A stretch of DNA of 64,000 nucleotides from Methylotenera sp. L2L1 (GTDB taxonomy: Bacteria > Pseudomonadota > Gammaproteobacteria > Burkholderiales > Methylophilaceae): positions 992,001-1,056,000 of the forward strand of contig NZ_JQMG01000001.1 of NCBI RefSeq assembly GCF_000744605.1, read 5' to 3'. The notes beneath the pieces are model-generated. The model searched no databases, was not told where the DNA came from, and was given only the letters and a program-made list of their open reading frames with translations. Below are positions 28,729 to 36,035 of the stretch, in pieces. How positions within the stretch are numbered: the stretch's first letter is position 1; each line of letters begins with the position of its first letter. The translations under genes and the position numbers were made by a program.

Positions 28729-28744
28729 AGCAATATGCATGCCA
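28729..28744 (-). promoter_or_regulatory. Sigma-54 (-24/-12) promoter of amtB
   Basis: Read on the - strand the sequence is TGGCATGCATATTGCT. It has the GG and GC dinucleotides separated by exactly 10 bases, matching the TGGCAYR-N4-TTGCW consensus. Transcription would start near 28718, about 38 bases before the amtB ATG. Confidence 0.8.
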
Positions 28745-28776
28745 TTATTTAAGTGTAGTTTTGACAGGATAAGTAA

Positions 28777-28800
28777 GTGCAGCTTAGTGCGGTGGTGCAC
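28777..28800. promoter_or_regulatory. Possible NtrC enhancer site upstream of the amtB sigma-54 promoter
   Basis: GTGCA-N14-TGCAC forms a dyad with a further GTGC inside. NtrC sites are GC-containing TGCAC dyads upstream of sigma-54 promoters. The spacing between halves differs from the E. coli consensus, so this is tentative. Confidence 0.35.
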
Positions 28801-28893
28801 TTTGTTATTTTTAAGATTATTTTTTGAACAACTGAGCATCATCGTTGGTCTTTAAAGAATTAAATCATTTAATAAGAAGCGTGAAATAACAAG

Positions 28894-29481
28894 ATGAATA
28901 AACTTTTACAGATTATCTACATCAGCCGTTCTACATTTAACTCTACTGACTCAACCAACAGAATTGAGCCAAACGTCGCAAGAATTCTGGCAAAGTCCAG
29001 AATAAATAACCGTAAGAATGGTTTGGTGGGTGTTTTATATTTTGGAGATGGTGTGTTCTTTCAATGTCTTGAGGGTGACGAGGAGGCAATCAATGTGCTA
29101 ATGGATAAATTAGCGGCTGATTCACGACATCAAGATTTAAAAGTCATTTCTAGAAAATACATCAATCAACTCTCTTTTGCCGATTGGGCAATGAAGTTTG
29201 CACCGATAGATGCCAAGATAACGCGATTTATTAAGGAAAACGGGTTTGATCGGTTTAATCCTTATTTGTTTTCAGATGTAATTGTCAGCAAGTTTCTGAA
29301 TGAATTATTTGATGCGAATGACCCGTCAACTTCCTTAGGCGAGTCATTGCTACCAAATGGTGGTGAGGGCGTAGCAGTGCAGTATTATGATAAAGGAAGA
29401 GCTAACTTAGCATTGATATGCTCTGCATTAGCGTTGGTGATTTCTGTATTGTCATTTTTGGCTACAAAGAACTTAATTTAG
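28894..29481 (+). CDS. BLUF-domain blue-light receptor with C-terminal membrane helix
   Basis: A 195-residue protein. Residues 3-103 form a BLUF (FAD-binding blue-light sensing) domain. All key residues are visible: Y9 (IIYISR), N39 (RINNRKNGLVGVLYF), Q57 (GVFFQCLEGD), W98 and M100 (FADWAMKF). The N39-Q57 and Q57-W98 spacings equal those of AppA. After a linker, residues 168-191 (ANLALICSALALVISVLSFL) form one membrane helix at the very C terminus. No EAL, GGDEF or cyclase domain is fused. It is divergent from amtB (213 bp apart). The output partner is unknown. Confidence 0.9.
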   Translation: MNKLLQIIYISRSTFNSTDSTNRIEPNVARILAKSRINNRKNGLVGVLYFGDGVFFQCLEGDEEAINVLMDKLAADSRHQDLKVISRKYINQLSFADWAMKFAPIDAKITRFIKENGFDRFNPYLFSDVIVSKFLNELFDANDPSTSLGESLLPNGGEGVAVQYYDKGRANLALICSALALVISVLSFLATKNLI

Positions 29482-29573
29482 TACTTTACGCTCATCTTTA
29501 ATTTGAGGTTAATCTGTAAAGGTTGGCGGATTTACATTCGGATGAGTGGATAGTTGCTTAGGATATTTTTAGA

Positions 29574-30821
29574 CTAATCATCTAAAAACAGTTGTAATAG
29601 CTCGTTTAAATAGCGTTGACCTAGCAGCGTTGGTTTGATGTAGCCATCTTGAATAATCAGCAGTTTTTTAGCTTGCGCTTGTTTAATCGCTGGTTCCAGC
29701 GTCATGATGTTCAGGCCAGTGTGTTGCTGAAACAAATTCAGCGGTACGCCGTCAACGAGTCTGAGCGCGTTCATCATAAATTCAAAGCCTAGCGCATCTT
29801 GGCTAATGACAGACTCACGCTCCACTGCATTACCTTGAAGCGCTTGTTCCATGTAGGCCTTAGGGTGTTTGGGGCGAGTTTCTCTGGTGATTTTATCGTG
29901 GTAGCTTAATTTGCTGTGAGCGCCTGCACCGATGCCTAGATAGTCGCCAAACTGCCAGTAATTTAGATTGTGCCTAGCTTGGCTACCTTTTTTTGCAAAG
30001 GCGGATGTTTCGTAATGCTCATAGCCATGTTGTGCTAATAAGTTTTCAATCTCAATCTGCATTTCAGCGCTGGTGTCATCATCCGGCAGGTTCGGTGGCG
30101 TATGATAAAACGGCGTATTAGGCTCTAGTGTTAAATGATAAAAAGAAAGGTGGTCGGGGTTAAGCGCGACAGCCTGTTTTACATCAGCTAAAGCATCTTG
30201 CAAGGACTGGTTTGGTAAGCCATACATGATATCCAAATTAACGCGTTCAAAGGTAGCAAGTCCTAGCTGCGCGGCATGAATCGCTTGTTTGTCATCATGA
30301 ATCCGCCCCAATGCTTTTAAATAATCAGCATTAAAGCTTTGTATGCCTAACGATAGCCGATTAACACCAGCTTGTTTATAACCCGCGAAGTTGGCAATAT
30401 CTACTGTGCCAGGGTTAGCTTCTAGCGTGATTTCAGCGTCATAGTCCAAAGGTGTCAATGCGCGTACTTGGCTTAAAATGGTATCAATCGCCTCAGCTGA
30501 GAATAAGCTTGGTGTGCCGCCACCAAAGAATATGCTTTTGATTTTTCTGCCCCACACTTTTGGTGTGGCAAGCTCTAAGTCTTTGATAAGTGCTTCAACA
30601 TAGGTACTTTCTGGAAGTTCGCCGTTTTTATGACGACTTTCATGTGAGTTAAAGTCACAATAAGGACATTTCTGCACGCACCAAGGGATATGGATGTATA
30701 AAGAGAGCGGTGGCGGGTTACTTAAGCCAGAAAGCGTGGCGGCACCCGCAAGTGGCGCGACGGTATTAATTAATTGAGGCTTGAACTCGCTAGCCGCTTT
30801 AATTTCAATAATCTTTTTAAT
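29574..30821 (-). CDS. hemW: Radical SAM haem chaperone HemW, apparent ATT start
   Basis: A 415-residue radical SAM protein related to oxygen-independent coproporphyrinogen oxidase; HemW delivers haem to respiratory enzymes. The 4Fe-4S motif is PWCVQKCPYCDFNSH with C48, C52 and C55. The SAM-binding FFGGGTPSLF and the C-terminal HemW domain (YEHYETSAFAK, LNYWQFGDYLGIGAGAHSK) follow. The reading frame is open back to a TGA at 30830-30832, but no ATG, GTG or TTG occurs before the essential C48. The only plausible start is ATT 30821 (ATT AAA AAG ATT ATT), preceded five bases upstream by AAGGTGAT. Starting at the GTG at codon 49 would delete C48. Confidence 0.85.
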   Translation of the reverse strand: MKKIIEIKAASEFKPQLINTVAPLAGAATLSGLSNPPPLSLYIHIPWCVQKCPYCDFNSHESRHKNGELPESTYVEALIKDLELATPKVWGRKIKSIFFGGGTPSLFSAEAIDTILSQVRALTPLDYDAEITLEANPGTVDIANFAGYKQAGVNRLSLGIQSFNADYLKALGRIHDDKQAIHAAQLGLATFERVNLDIMYGLPNQSLQDALADVKQAVALNPDHLSFYHLTLEPNTPFYHTPPNLPDDDTSAEMQIEIENLLAQHGYEHYETSAFAKKGSQARHNLNYWQFGDYLGIGAGAHSKLSYHDKITRETRPKHPKAYMEQALQGNAVERESVISQDALGFEFMMNALRLVDGVPLNLFQQHTGLNIMTLEPAIKQAQAKKLLIIQDGYIKPTLLGQRYLNELLQLFLDD

Positions 30822-30826
30822 GGAAA

Positions 30827-30863
30827 ATCACCTTGAATGGAAACTTCTCTAAATAGAAGTTTC
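30827..30863 (-). promoter_or_regulatory. Strong Shine-Dalgarno and hairpin before the hemW ATT start
   Basis: On the - strand a perfect 9-bp stem GAAACTTCT/AGAAGTTTC with a 6-nt loop (30840-30863) is followed by the ribosome binding site AAGGTGAT (30827-30834), five bases before ATT. The Shine-Dalgarno match is among the best in the window and supports initiation at ATT. The hairpin could influence translation. Confidence 0.6.
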
Positions 30864-30877
30864 TCTTAAGTACAGCA

Positions 30878-31099
30878 TTACTTTTTATAAGGGTTGATGA
30901 GCGCATCGACTAATTGATGTAGTGCATCACGCATTTGCTGCTCGGATACTTCCATCAATAAGCCATCTTCCAGCGCGTCTTGCGCAATCTGCTTGAGTTC
31001 ATCAAAGTTTTCAGTCATCACTTTTACTTTTTCAGTGCATGAGACAACGCTATTATCATCCCGCACCCATTTAGGCCATGCTTGTTCCGGCTTAGTCAT
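30878..31099 (-). CDS. Small conserved-looking protein between rdgB and hemW
   Basis: A 73-residue soluble protein: an N-terminal Trp-rich stretch (PEQAWPKWVRDDNS), then SCTEKVKVMTENFDELKQIAQD, and an acidic helical half ending INPYKK. The start overlaps the rdgB stop by 8 bp, which argues for a real, coupled gene. I believe similar proteins occur beside rdgB in other betaproteobacteria but cannot name a family. It contains one cysteine and no metal motif. The function is unknown. Confidence 0.65.
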   Translation of the reverse strand: MTKPEQAWPKWVRDDNSVVSCTEKVKVMTENFDELKQIAQDALEDGLLMEVSEQQMRDALHQLVDALINPYKK

Positions 31100-31715
31100 G
31101 ACTGAGCCTTTCCAGCTTTTGTAGCAGTTTCACCATGGCGTGGCCACGGTGACTAATACGGCTTTTAATGTCTAAAGGTAGTTCTGCCACAGTTTTATCA
31201 GTCTTTGCATCTAAAAACAAAGGGTCGTAACCAAAGCCGTCCGTACCACGCAACTCATTGAGTATCTCGCCTATCCATTGGCCTTCTGCAATGATAGGCT
31301 CTGGGTCATGCTCGTGACGTACCAGTACCATCACACAGTAAAAATGCGCATGGCGATTGGTTTCGCCTTGTAATGCATCTAGTAATTTCAGGTTATTACG
31401 TGCGTCTTGGCTAAGCGTAGAAAGCGCGTCTGCTTCTGCGTATCTGGCTGAACGCACGCCTGGTATGCCGAGTAGTGCGTCCACGCATAGACCAGAATCA
31501 TCCGCCAACGCTGGTAAGCCAGTATGTTTACTGGCATGTCTAGCTTTGGCTAAGGCATTTTCAATGAAGGTGCAAAATGGCTCCTCACACTCAGGCACAT
31601 TAAGATTAGATTGCGGAATGATCTCAATCGCTAATGGGCTGAGTAAGTGCTGAATTTCGCGTAACTTGCCTTTGTTGCCAGTAGCAATCACAAGTTGATT
31701 AAAAGGAAGTGCCAT
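31092..31715 (-). CDS. rdgB: dITP/XTP pyrophosphatase (non-canonical purine NTPase)
   Basis: A 207-residue HAM1/RdgB enzyme that hydrolyses dITP, XTP and related nucleotides to monophosphates, keeping them out of DNA. Family motifs are LVIATGNKGKLREIQHLL, ECEEPFCTFIENALAKARHASKHTGLPALADDSGLCVDAL (read as two adjoining motifs), GVRSARYAE and GTDGFGYDPLF with the SHRGHA C-terminal box. The frame extends to a TTG at 31745, but ATG 31715, four bases after the rph stop, fits the family N terminus. It forms an rph-rdgB pair as in many proteobacteria. Confidence 0.94.
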   Translation of the reverse strand: MALPFNQLVIATGNKGKLREIQHLLSPLAIEIIPQSNLNVPECEEPFCTFIENALAKARHASKHTGLPALADDSGLCVDALLGIPGVRSARYAEADALSTLSQDARNNLKLLDALQGETNRHAHFYCVMVLVRHEHDPEPIIAEGQWIGEILNELRGTDGFGYDPLFLDAKTDKTVAELPLDIKSRISHRGHAMVKLLQKLERLSHD

Positions 31716-31719
31716 GTGT

Positions 31720-32445
31720 TTAACCGAGTGCTTTGTTTTGTTCAATAATCAATTGTTGAATACCATGTGCTGCTAAATCCAGCATGGCATTCATCGCATC
31801 ACGCTCAAAAGGCTCGCCCTCTGCTGTACCTTGAATCTCCACAAAACCACCTTTGCCAGTCATGACCACGTTCATGTCTGTATCGCAGTCAGAGTCTTCA
31901 ATGTAGTCTAGGTCTAGTACTGGGGTGCCTTTATAAACACCTACTGAAATTGCAGCGACAGCATCTTTTAATGGTGATTCGCTGATTTTACCGTTTTTTA
32001 GCAAAAATGAAATTGCATCTTGTAGTGCGACGTAAGCGCCTGTGATGCTAGCCGTGCGAGTGCCGCCATCGGCCTGAATCACGTCACAGTCAATTTGAAT
32101 GCTGCGCTCGCCCAGTTTTTCTAAATCGATAATCGCGCGTAAAGAGCGGCCAATCAGGCGTTGAATTTCTTGGGTGCGACCAGACTGCTTACCGCGTGCC
32201 GCTTCTCTATCCATGCGGCTGCCGGTGGAGCGTGGCAACATGCCATATTCTGCCGTGACCCAGCCTTGACCTTTGCCTTTTAAAAATCCGGGTACTTTTT
32301 CCTCGACACTGGCTGTACATAACACGTGCGTATCGCCAAACTTTACCAGTACAGAGCCTTCTGCGTGCTTGGTGTAATGGCGGATGATTTCAACGGGTCT
32401 GAGTTGGTTGCAAGCGCGCTGGCTTGGTCTAATATTATCTTGCAT
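31720..32445 (-). CDS. rph: Ribonuclease PH
   Basis: A 241-residue phosphorolytic 3' exoribonuclease that trims tRNA precursors. Visible motifs are [22 protein letters not shown], the [14 protein letters not shown] region, the phosphate-binding [18 protein letters not shown] and the [19 protein letters not shown] metal-site acidic cluster. Length is normal and uninterrupted, unlike the frameshifted rph of E. coli K-12. It is upstream of rdgB and downstream of the phosphatase/kinase pair. Confidence 0.96.
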   Translation of the reverse strand: MQDNIRPSQRACNQLRPVEIIRHYTKHAEGSVLVKFGDTHVLCTASVEEKVPGFLKGKGQGWVTAEYGMLPRSTGSRMDREAARGKQSGRTQEIQRLIGRSLRAIIDLEKLGERSIQIDCDVIQADGGTRTASITGAYVALQDAISFLLKNGKISESPLKDAVAAISVGVYKGTPVLDLDYIEDSDCDTDMNVVMTGKGGFVEIQGTAEGEPFERDAMNAMLDLAAHGIQQLIIEQNKALG

Positions 32446-32481
32446 GATTTAAATCCTGAATTTCTAGTAGTGTATAAATGG

Positions 32482-33393
32482 TTAACCGCGTTTGGTTTTG
32501 CGCAGGGCTTGCTGAATCTCGGCGATGGTTCTTTCAATATCATCATCGGAGAGATCAAGGTTTTCCTTATTGTTCGGGCGTGTGATTGGATTCATGATGG
32601 TAGTGGTTGAACCCATTGGCATGGTGACGGTTGAAACTGCTAATTTGCTATGAAGTTTGTCGCCCCATTGCAAGCCAATTGCGCTCATGTTATCGCCTTG
32701 TTCTTGGCTAATCGCTTCTGTTTCATCCAGCAACTGTGTCAGATTGTCTGAAATTGAAGGGCCACTGAGCATGTGCTTGATTTGATCATCATTAATTGCT
32801 CCCCACACGCCATCGGTGCACAGTAGCACTGTATCGCCCTCTAGCAGCTCTTGTCTATCTGATAGCGTGATTTTTGGCGGCACATCACCACCTAGGCAGC
32901 TATAGACTTTATGTCGGTAAGGATGCGTAGACATATCGCTTTTATCAATCATGCCGCGATTATATAGCGACTGTACGACAGAGTGGTCTTCGGTACGATA
33001 TAGTAAATGACCATCACGGAAATGGTAGAGCCGTGAGTCGCCCACATGGGCGCAATACAGCATGCCGCGCTGCACGATTGCCGCCACAATGGTGGTGCGC
33101 GGTGCTTCCAGCATCTCTCGCTCTTGCGTAATCTGGTCAATCATATCGTGCACTTGCTGAATATGGTCAGTTAAGAACTTGGCTGGGCTAGATAGTGAAG
33201 GCATGGCTAATCGTTGAAAAGCATCAGTCATAGTGGTCACTGCAAGCTGTGCCGCCACCTCGCCGTGGCGATAACCGCCCATGCCATCCGCTACCACCAA
33301 TAGTAAGGCATCTTTGCTATACGAGTAAGCGAGCCGGTCTTGGTTATACGGCCGGGGGCCTTGGCGGCTATTCTGGAAAATTGTAAATTTCAT
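32482..33393 (-). CDS. PP2C-family serine/threonine protein phosphatase
   Basis: A 303-residue metal-dependent phosphatase. It has metal ligands D19 (RPYNQDRLA) and D36/G37 (VVADGMGGYRHGE), the HVGDSRLYHFRDG motif, and LCTDGVWGAINDDQI, the D-G pair that closes the metal site. A C-terminal tail of about 60 residues is polar and Thr-rich. There is no membrane segment. It overlaps the kinase gene by 4 bp, so the two form a reversible Ser/Thr phosphorylation module. The tail could itself be a kinase substrate (inference). Confidence 0.92.
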   Translation of the reverse strand: MKFTIFQNSRQGPRPYNQDRLAYSYSKDALLLVVADGMGGYRHGEVAAQLAVTTMTDAFQRLAMPSLSSPAKFLTDHIQQVHDMIDQITQEREMLEAPRTTIVAAIVQRGMLYCAHVGDSRLYHFRDGHLLYRTEDHSVVQSLYNRGMIDKSDMSTHPYRHKVYSCLGGDVPPKITLSDRQELLEGDTVLLCTDGVWGAINDDQIKHMLSGPSISDNLTQLLDETEAISQEQGDNMSAIGLQWGDKLHSKLAVSTVTMPMGSTTTIMNPITRPNNKENLDLSDDDIERTIAEIQQALRKTKRG

Positions 33394-34364
33394 TGTGATT
33401 TATTGCCGTTAAGCGATATCGATTTATTTAGAACATTCATCACTCTATGTACTATGCCAGCCTTTTTATCGGTCTTGGGCATGTTTTCCAGCAATGATTT
33501 TTGTAGTGAAAACACGCTTTGCGGGCGCTTAAGATAATCTAGGCTTAAGCATTTGTCGATGGTTTGCAGTAAGTCTTGCGAATAATGATCTTTACCTATT
33601 TTGACGGCGGGTACTAGCAAATCATTCTTGATGCGCTGGTTGGCAGCCAGTGGCGATGTACGAGTTAAGCATGAGTACATGGTGGCACCTATGCTGTAAA
33701 TGTCACTCCAAGGCCCCAGCAGTTTTCTATCATAATATTGCTCAGGTGGTGCAAACCCTGGCGTATAGCTGGGCGAGACTTTAGCTTGGTTCTCACTGAG
33801 TGCCTGACGTGATGAGCCAAAGTCTAGTAGTACCGGTGAGCCATCTAAGCGAATATAGATGTTCGCAGGCTTGATATCCAAATGCAGCAGTTTTTGGGTA
33901 TGCACCTCACGCAAGCCGTTCGATAGCTCGCTAAAAACACGTCGTATGAATTTTTCTGAAACTGGTTCGGATTGGCTAAGTATATATTCTTGCAATGATT
34001 TGCCGCGTTCGTACTGCATGACCATGTACACGGTTTCATTGGCGCGGAAAAAGTTAAGCACCCGCACGATGTTTTTATGTTCAATTTTCGCGAGCGCTAG
34101 GCCTTCATCAAAGAAACATTTCAGGCCGTGTCTGAATAAAGCAACGTCGTCTGCATTAGGTAGCACCGTTGCGCTATCTGCACGTATTGCGATAGACGTG
34201 GGTAAGTACTCTTTAATCGCGACAATGTTCTTTTCTTTATCGCGTGCTAAATAGACAAAGCTGAAGCCACCAGAGCTTAACACTTTGGTAATTTCGTAGT
34301 CATGCAAGTGATAGCCAGCCGTTAACGCTAAATTCGCTGATGTTAAATTCTTGGTAGAGGTCAC
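33390..34364 (-). CDS. Serine/threonine protein kinase (Hanks type)
   Basis: A 324-residue eukaryotic-like kinase. It has the glycine-rich loop SSGGFSFVYLA (30-40), ATP lysine K51 (VAIKEYLP), catalytic loop HLDIKPANIY with D163 and N168, DFG at 181-183, and the PSYTPGFAPPEQY activation segment. It has no membrane helix or PASTA domain, so it is cytosolic. The KEYLP signature is common in kinases paired with PP2C phosphatases in proteobacteria, sometimes with type VI secretion or FHA proteins; none of those is nearby. It is translationally coupled to the phosphatase. Confidence 0.93.
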   Translation of the reverse strand: MTSTKNLTSANLALTAGYHLHDYEITKVLSSGGFSFVYLARDKEKNIVAIKEYLPTSIAIRADSATVLPNADDVALFRHGLKCFFDEGLALAKIEHKNIVRVLNFFRANETVYMVMQYERGKSLQEYILSQSEPVSEKFIRRVFSELSNGLREVHTQKLLHLDIKPANIYIRLDGSPVLLDFGSSRQALSENQAKVSPSYTPGFAPPEQYYDRKLLGPWSDIYSIGATMYSCLTRTSPLAANQRIKNDLLVPAVKIGKDHYSQDLLQTIDKCLSLDYLKRPQSVFSLQKSLLENMPKTDKKAGIVHRVMNVLNKSISLNGNKSQ

Positions 34365-34635
34365 TTTAAGTTGATTTCTTTAACGATATTTACCATTAAA
34401 CCTGTATGCAGGTTGTGCGCAATCTTACATTTTAATGTTGGCTTGCTTTTTGTCCGTATTGACTACAGCAATATAGCGCGTAATGGACTGAAATTAAAGT
34501 TTTTTGATAGATTGTTTTGATTAAACATCAGTATTTAGCACATATAAATAACGGTGAGATTGCATTTTTTAGTGATAAATGACCAGTATTTGATACCATG
34601 GTGCCAATTTATTTTATTCATTGGAAAATCTTAAT

Positions 34636-35502
34636 ATGATTTTTAGCATGACGGGTTTTGCTGCATTAGAACAGCCGATAGAAAATGCCACGCTTTTATT
34701 AGAGTTACGGGCAGTGAATAGTCGTTATTTAGATATGCATTTCAAACTGGATGAAAGTCTTCGTAGCTTAGAGCCTACGATAAGAGAGCTTCTCTCTACG
34801 CATCTAAGCCGCGGCAAGCTGGAATGTAAGGTACATTTAATACAGCGTTCACAATCAAATCATGCACCTAAGCTTGATGAGCAATTAATGCAGCAATTGG
34901 CAACCTTGCAAGCAAGGACGCAAACACTATTCCCGGAAAGCCGCGCACTTAGTGTGGCAGACATTTTACGCTGGCCTGGTGTTGTGATGCATGATGAGTT
35001 AAGCCAAGCGTCATTGATAGAAGACGTAAAGCAGCTAGTCGAGCGTGGCTTGCAAGACTTGAACGCATCTCGTCAACGCGAAGGTGAAAAGTTAAAAGCG
35101 TTGATTTTAGACCGATTGCAACAAATTGAAGCCTTGGTTGCTAAGGTGAAGCCTTTGCTGCCTGAGCTGAACAAAGATTATCAGTTAAAGCTTGAAACTA
35201 AATTACATGAAACTTTAAAAACCATTGATCAAGACCGCATTGCTCAAGAGTTAGTACTGTTTGCGCAACGTATTGATGTGGATGAAGAGCTTAGCCGTTT
35301 AACTGCACATATTTCAGAAGTAAAACGTATTTTAAACAGCAATGTGCCTGCGGGTAAGCGTTTGGATTTCTTGATGCAAGAGCTGAACCGCGAGGCGAAT
35401 ACGCTAGGCTCAAAATCGGTGTCAGTACATACGACACAAGTGTCGATGGAGCTTAAAGTGCTGATAGAGCAAATGCGCGAACAGATTCAAAATATTGAGT
35501 AA
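34636..35502 (+). CDS. yicC: YicC family endoribonuclease
   Basis: A 288-residue protein of the YicC family, recently linked to endoribonuclease activity and small-RNA decay. It opens MIFSMTGFAALEQ and has the N-terminal domain motif LELRAVNSRYLDMHFKLDE. The C-terminal DUF1732 domain ends with GKRLDFLMQELNREANTLGSKS and a closing EQMREQIQNIE. The open frame extends to TTG 34621, but ATG 34636 gives the standard N terminus. yicC often precedes gmk; here a block of about 7.6 kb separates them. The 271 bp upstream have no clear signal. Confidence 0.93.
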   Translation: MIFSMTGFAALEQPIENATLLLELRAVNSRYLDMHFKLDESLRSLEPTIRELLSTHLSRGKLECKVHLIQRSQSNHAPKLDEQLMQQLATLQARTQTLFPESRALSVADILRWPGVVMHDELSQASLIEDVKQLVERGLQDLNASRQREGEKLKALILDRLQQIEALVAKVKPLLPELNKDYQLKLETKLHETLKTIDQDRIAQELVLFAQRIDVDEELSRLTAHISEVKRILNSNVPAGKRLDFLMQELNREANTLGSKSVSVHTTQVSMELKVLIEQMREQIQNIE

Positions 35503-35520
35503 AGTTTGAAAGCTGTGCGT

Positions 35521-35714
35521 TATAGCTATTTTTTCAAATAACCCAAGTAAAGTTTATATCCCAGTCTTTAATCTCACCCACGTCATTCCCGCGTAGGCGG
35601 GAATCCAGTCAAGGTGGCGGCTACGAATGGTGGTTTATTGTAAAAAGCTAGCATTCACACTAGCTAGATTCGCGCCTACGCGGGAATGGCGGAGAGTTTA
35701 GTGAAATAGCTATA
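35521..35714. repeat. Nested palindromic repeat element, copy 2, with dRS3-like core
   Basis: The ends TATAGCTATTT (35521-35531) and AAATAGCTATA (35704-35714) are perfect inverted repeats. Inside are ATTCCCGCGTAGGCGGGAAT (35585-35604) and its diverged inverse (35668-35687). The first fits the neisserial dRS3 pattern ATTCCC-N8-GGGAAT exactly. The centre has GCTAG hairpins. The layout is the same as in the element at 94-416. The remaining 320 bp of this gap (35715-36035) are AT-rich, presumably containing the promoter of the ATP-grasp gene, with no other feature seen. Confidence 0.8.
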
Positions 35715-36035
35715 GCTAAACGATTTTAGTTTAGCTTATGCAGGCAGAGTCTCTTTACATTAGCTGTTTTGCTACCAGTCTCACCTATTTAAGTTGATTA
35801 ATTTCGTCACTTATCATTCCGCGTCTAAGCGTTGTTGTCTTAATTCATTATCAGTTTTTATAACAATCTCGCACATTTATATTGCGTAATCAGCGTGCGC
35901 GTTTTTTTCATGCACCTATTGTGGGCGGTATCGATTGTAAATCTCCAGTGTACTTTGTAACCATATGATTTATTTATATTAATTATCTGGTACGCACCTT
36001 GCTTAAGCCTTAACCATCAAGGGAAGGCTTACATC

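Noticed and set aside
33859-34254. A 131-codon + strand frame antisense to the Ser/Thr kinase gene
   Set aside because: The kinase reading is continuous with all catalytic motifs; the antisense frame is Ser/Cys-rich and has no family resemblance.
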